Source: Gammaproteobacteria bacterium (GTDB lineage: Bacteria > Pseudomonadota > Gammaproteobacteria > Pseudomonadales > Halieaceae). From it: a stretch of 64,000 nt of DNA. The notes below the pieces were generated by a model. The model was not told the DNA's origin, did not search any database, and worked only from the letters and a program-made list of their open reading frames with translations. Where the stretch lies: contig JAUICG010000021.1 of assembly GCA_030427485.1 (NCBI GenBank), forward strand, positions 34,065 to 98,064. Direction: 5' to 3'. Position 1 is the first letter of the stretch. Each line of letters starts with the position of its first letter. Both the position numbers and the translations under genes were made by a program. Positions 62,990 to 64,000 of the stretch are shown here, in pieces.

Positions 62990-63385
62990 ATGAACAGCTT
63001 TAACATCGCGGATACGTTTGTCGTGCTGACCCCGGCCAAGGTCGCCCATACTGTGGAAAATACGCCCGCCGTGTACCAGAACCTGGAGCGCGATTTTGGC
63101 AGCTTCAGGGGGCACGAACTCATTGCGCTGCACGAGTTTCGGGAAGACTGGCCGAGTTGGGAAGTGCACCCCAATGGCGACGAAACCGTCGTACTGCTCT
63201 CCGGTTCGGCCACCTTTATCGTGCAATGGGACGAGACCGACCACCACATCGCGCTGGGCGAACCCGGTGACGCCGTCATCGTGCCCAGGGGCGCCTGGCA
63301 CACTGCCAGAATCGCCGAGCCAACCCGAATGCTGTTCATTACGCCCGGTGAAGGCACGCTGAACGACTACGACAAAGCGGGATAA
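62990..63385 (+). CDS. Cupin-domain protein
   Basis: A 131-aa single-domain cupin. ATG 62990 has GGGAGG upstream. Cupin motif 1 is represented by WEVHPNGDETVVLLSGSATF (His and Glu ligands) and motif 2 by PGDAVIVPRGAWHTARI. It probably binds a divalent metal. Function unknown. It ends 7 bp before the DedA gene and may be co-transcribed with it. Confidence 0.87.
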   Translation: MNSFNIADTFVVLTPAKVAHTVENTPAVYQNLERDFGSFRGHELIALHEFREDWPSWEVHPNGDETVVLLSGSATFIVQWDETDHHIALGEPGDAVIVPRGAWHTARIAEPTRMLFITPGEGTLNDYDKAG

Positions 63386-63392
63386 CAGGTTG

Positions 63393-63953
63393 ATGTCACT
63401 GGAAGAACTGGTTGCCAACTACGGCTACGTTGCGATCGCAATCGGCACATTTCTCGAAGGCGAAACGATTCTTGTGTTGGGCGGCTTTGCCGCGCACCGC
63501 GGATTTCTTGAATTGCCCTGGGTAATCGTCTGCGCATTTCTGGGCAGTTTCAGCGGGGACCAGACGTTTTTCTATATCGGGCGTACGAACGGCGACAAAA
63601 TTCTCGAGAAGCGGCCACACTGGAAGGCGAAATCCACCAGGGTGCTCGCGATGATGGAGAAACACCAGACGTGGCTGATCCTCGGCTTCAGGTTCCTGTA
63701 CGGGATACGATCTGTGACGCCGTTCCTGCTGGGCGCGGCAAAAGTCTCGCGCCCCCGCTTTTTCGTGCTCAATATGATCGGTGCCGGTGTATGGGCGATC
63801 GCGGTCGGCTGCCTCGGTTACTCGTTCGGCTATGCCATCGAAGCCGTGCTCGGCAACATCAAACGCTACGAGATGGGCGTCTTCGGCGTCATGGCCATTG
63901 TCGGCCTGGGCTTCTGGTTGTTCCGCCTGCTGACCAAGAAGCGCGCCGTTTAA
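63393..63953 (+). CDS. DedA family membrane protein
   Basis: A 186-aa DedA/SNARE-associated (VTT domain) membrane protein. ATG 63393 follows a TTG at 63390. LEGETILVLGGFAAHRG, FSGDQTFFYIGRTNGDKIL and GFRFLYGIRSVTPFLLGAAK carry the conserved Glu, Asp and Arg residues expected for this proton-dependent lipid scramblase/polyprenyl-phosphate flippase family. It ends at the stop that abuts a convergent gene at the right edge. Confidence 0.93.
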   Translation: MSLEELVANYGYVAIAIGTFLEGETILVLGGFAAHRGFLELPWVIVCAFLGSFSGDQTFFYIGRTNGDKILEKRPHWKAKSTRVLAMMEKHQTWLILGFRFLYGIRSVTPFLLGAAKVSRPRFFVLNMIGAGVWAIAVGCLGYSFGYAIEAVLGNIKRYEMGVFGVMAIVGLGFWLFRLLTKKRAV

Positions 63954-64000
63954 GCGGCCCGCGCGTCCGCCACCTCCGATGCGCCGGCACGCAGCGCGCG
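63950..64000 (-). CDS. C-terminal end of a gene running off the right edge
   Basis: On the minus strand 16 codons (RALRAGASEVADARAA) are followed by TAA at 63952-63950, overlapping the DedA stop in a convergent arrangement. It is too short to identify, and could also be chance because the segment is very GC-rich. Confidence 0.3.
   Translation of the reverse strand, partial: RALRAGASEVADARAA

Overview
The window looks like chromosome from a GC-rich (roughly 60 %) Gram-negative bacterium, most plausibly an aerobic marine gammaproteobacterium of the Halieaceae/Cellvibrionales kind. This is inference from gene content: two TonB-dependent receptors, homodimeric-type pyruvate dehydrogenase E1, wax-ester synthase, AtuA-type carboxylase genes and a laminarinase-like glucanase. 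I found no rRNA, tRNA, CRISPR array or intact insertion sequence.

Region 1 (1-24.8 kb) is an aromatic-compound catabolic island. A minus-strand operon runs from 10840 to the left edge: flavin hydroxylase, TonB receptor, alpha/beta hydrolase, an IorA/IorB-like molybdenum hydroxylase, a Tat-exported amidohydrolase, a GST and an AceE-like 2-oxoacid dehydrogenase. A second flavin hydroxylase forms an operon with a Rieske oxygenase. Each hydroxylase is divergent from its own LysR regulator, and the two hydroxylase/LysR pairs are clearly duplicates. A plus-strand operon adds an aromatic-acid transporter, a fumarylacetoacetate hydrolase-family enzyme, a lipoprotein amidohydrolase, a second GST and a VOC (extradiol-dioxygenase-fold) protein. 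A second Rieske oxygenase and a second TonB receptor follow. Five promoter regions in this island carry the same bipartite site, AGAT-N17-GAT-N11-ATC, whose distal half is a T-N11-A LysR box. All five are oriented the same way relative to the catabolic gene, so the island looks like a single LysR regulon.

Region 2 (24.8-25.4 kb) is a non-coding gap with two long hairpins. They have different stems of similar length but the same 23-nt loop, in opposite orientation. I do not recognise the family.

Region 3 (25.4-40.6 kb) is a lipid/glycan cluster: nucleotidyltransferase, GNAT protein, three GT4 glycosyltransferases, a fatty acyl-AMP ligase, an NAD-dependent epimerase, two LpxL-like acyltransferases around a fatty-acid hydroxylase, a GT2 glycosyltransferase, an O-antigen-ligase-like membrane protein and a 2OG-Fe(II) oxygenase. 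It probably makes or decorates an acylated surface glycan or glycolipid. Two of its genes seem to lack ATG/GTG/TTG starts.

Region 4 (40.7-47.3 kb) has a serine hydrolase, a glycine-zipper lipoprotein, a wax-ester synthase overlapping a lipase-like hydrolase, an MFS transporter and an enoyl-CoA hydratase. Region 5 (47.4-50.2 kb) has visibly lower GC (PhzS-like monooxygenase, Dabb protein, one-TM protein, GFA protein) and may be acquired. Region 6 (50.3-64 kb) has a methyltransferase, an ACT protein, a TetA-like MFS exporter, an AtuA-AtuC-AtuF-like acyl-CoA carboxylase operon, small membrane or zinc-ribbon proteins, a secreted GH64-like beta-1,3-glucanase with an FN3-like domain, and GDT1, cupin and DedA proteins.
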